Positions 6,056 to 6,080 of a DNA stretch of 6,080 nucleotides are shown here, in pieces. Numbering within the stretch: the first letter of the stretch is position 1; each line of letters opens with the position of its first letter. A model generated the notes under the pieces. That model ran no database searches, had not been told where the DNA came from, and saw only the letters and a program-made list of their open reading frames with translations. The position numbers were made by a program, and so were the translations under genes. Source of the stretch: CAZZCP01 sp964653235 (GTDB lineage: Bacteria > Bdellovibrionota > Bdellovibrionia > Bdellovibrionales > UBA840); NCBI GenBank assembly GCA_964653235.1, contig CAZZCP010000106.1, forward strand, positions 1 through 6,080, given 5' to 3'.

Positions 6056-6080
6056 AAGAGATTGCATCGCAACTTCAATG

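Overview
The window looks like a chromosomal fragment of a Gram-negative bacterium of the Bdellovibrionota type (Bdellovibrio and relatives). This is an inference. It rests on low-to-moderate GC, many secreted proteins of unknown function, a lipoprotein start with a Q-N-C lipobox, a FliA-type promoter on a lipoprotein gene, and a secreted CxxCH protein of a layout I associate with this phylum. Two runs of exactly ten Ns (3175-3184 and 5597-5606) show that this is a scaffolded draft assembly.

Layout. Positions 1-152 hold the 5' end of a minus-strand lipoprotein gene with a near-consensus sigma-28 promoter. A divergent gap of about 144 bp follows. Positions 297-2122 hold a plus-strand pair: a c-type cytochrome lipoprotein and, through an ATGA overlap, a beta-CASP metallo-beta-lactamase ribonuclease. 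Positions 2119-2700 (minus) hold an AAA_28 P-loop ATPase/kinase-like protein, tail to tail with the ribonuclease. Positions 3003-3851 (plus) hold a probable outer-membrane beta-barrel protein, divergent from the ATPase and interrupted by the first N run. Positions 3848-5098 (minus) hold a large secreted protein with one CxxCH haem motif. Positions 5265-5985 (minus) hold a secreted, cysteine-rich protein that has to be reconstructed across the second N run. A terminator hairpin lies just downstream of its true stop.

The most striking non-coding signal is a 19-bp element, GTGAAAYAAAAGGGAGCAG. It occurs three times, always upstream of and pointing towards a gene: the AAA_28 protein, the barrel protein and the cysteine-rich secreted protein. 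In the first and third copies similarity extends, with one divergent patch, over 56 bp to the window edge. It looks like a shared promoter/operator module defining a small regulon, with a mobile repeat as the main alternative.

No tRNA, rRNA, CRISPR array, transposase or complete insertion sequence was seen. Most genes are single transcription units; only the cytochrome/ribonuclease pair is clearly an operon. No complete defence or biosynthetic system is visible.
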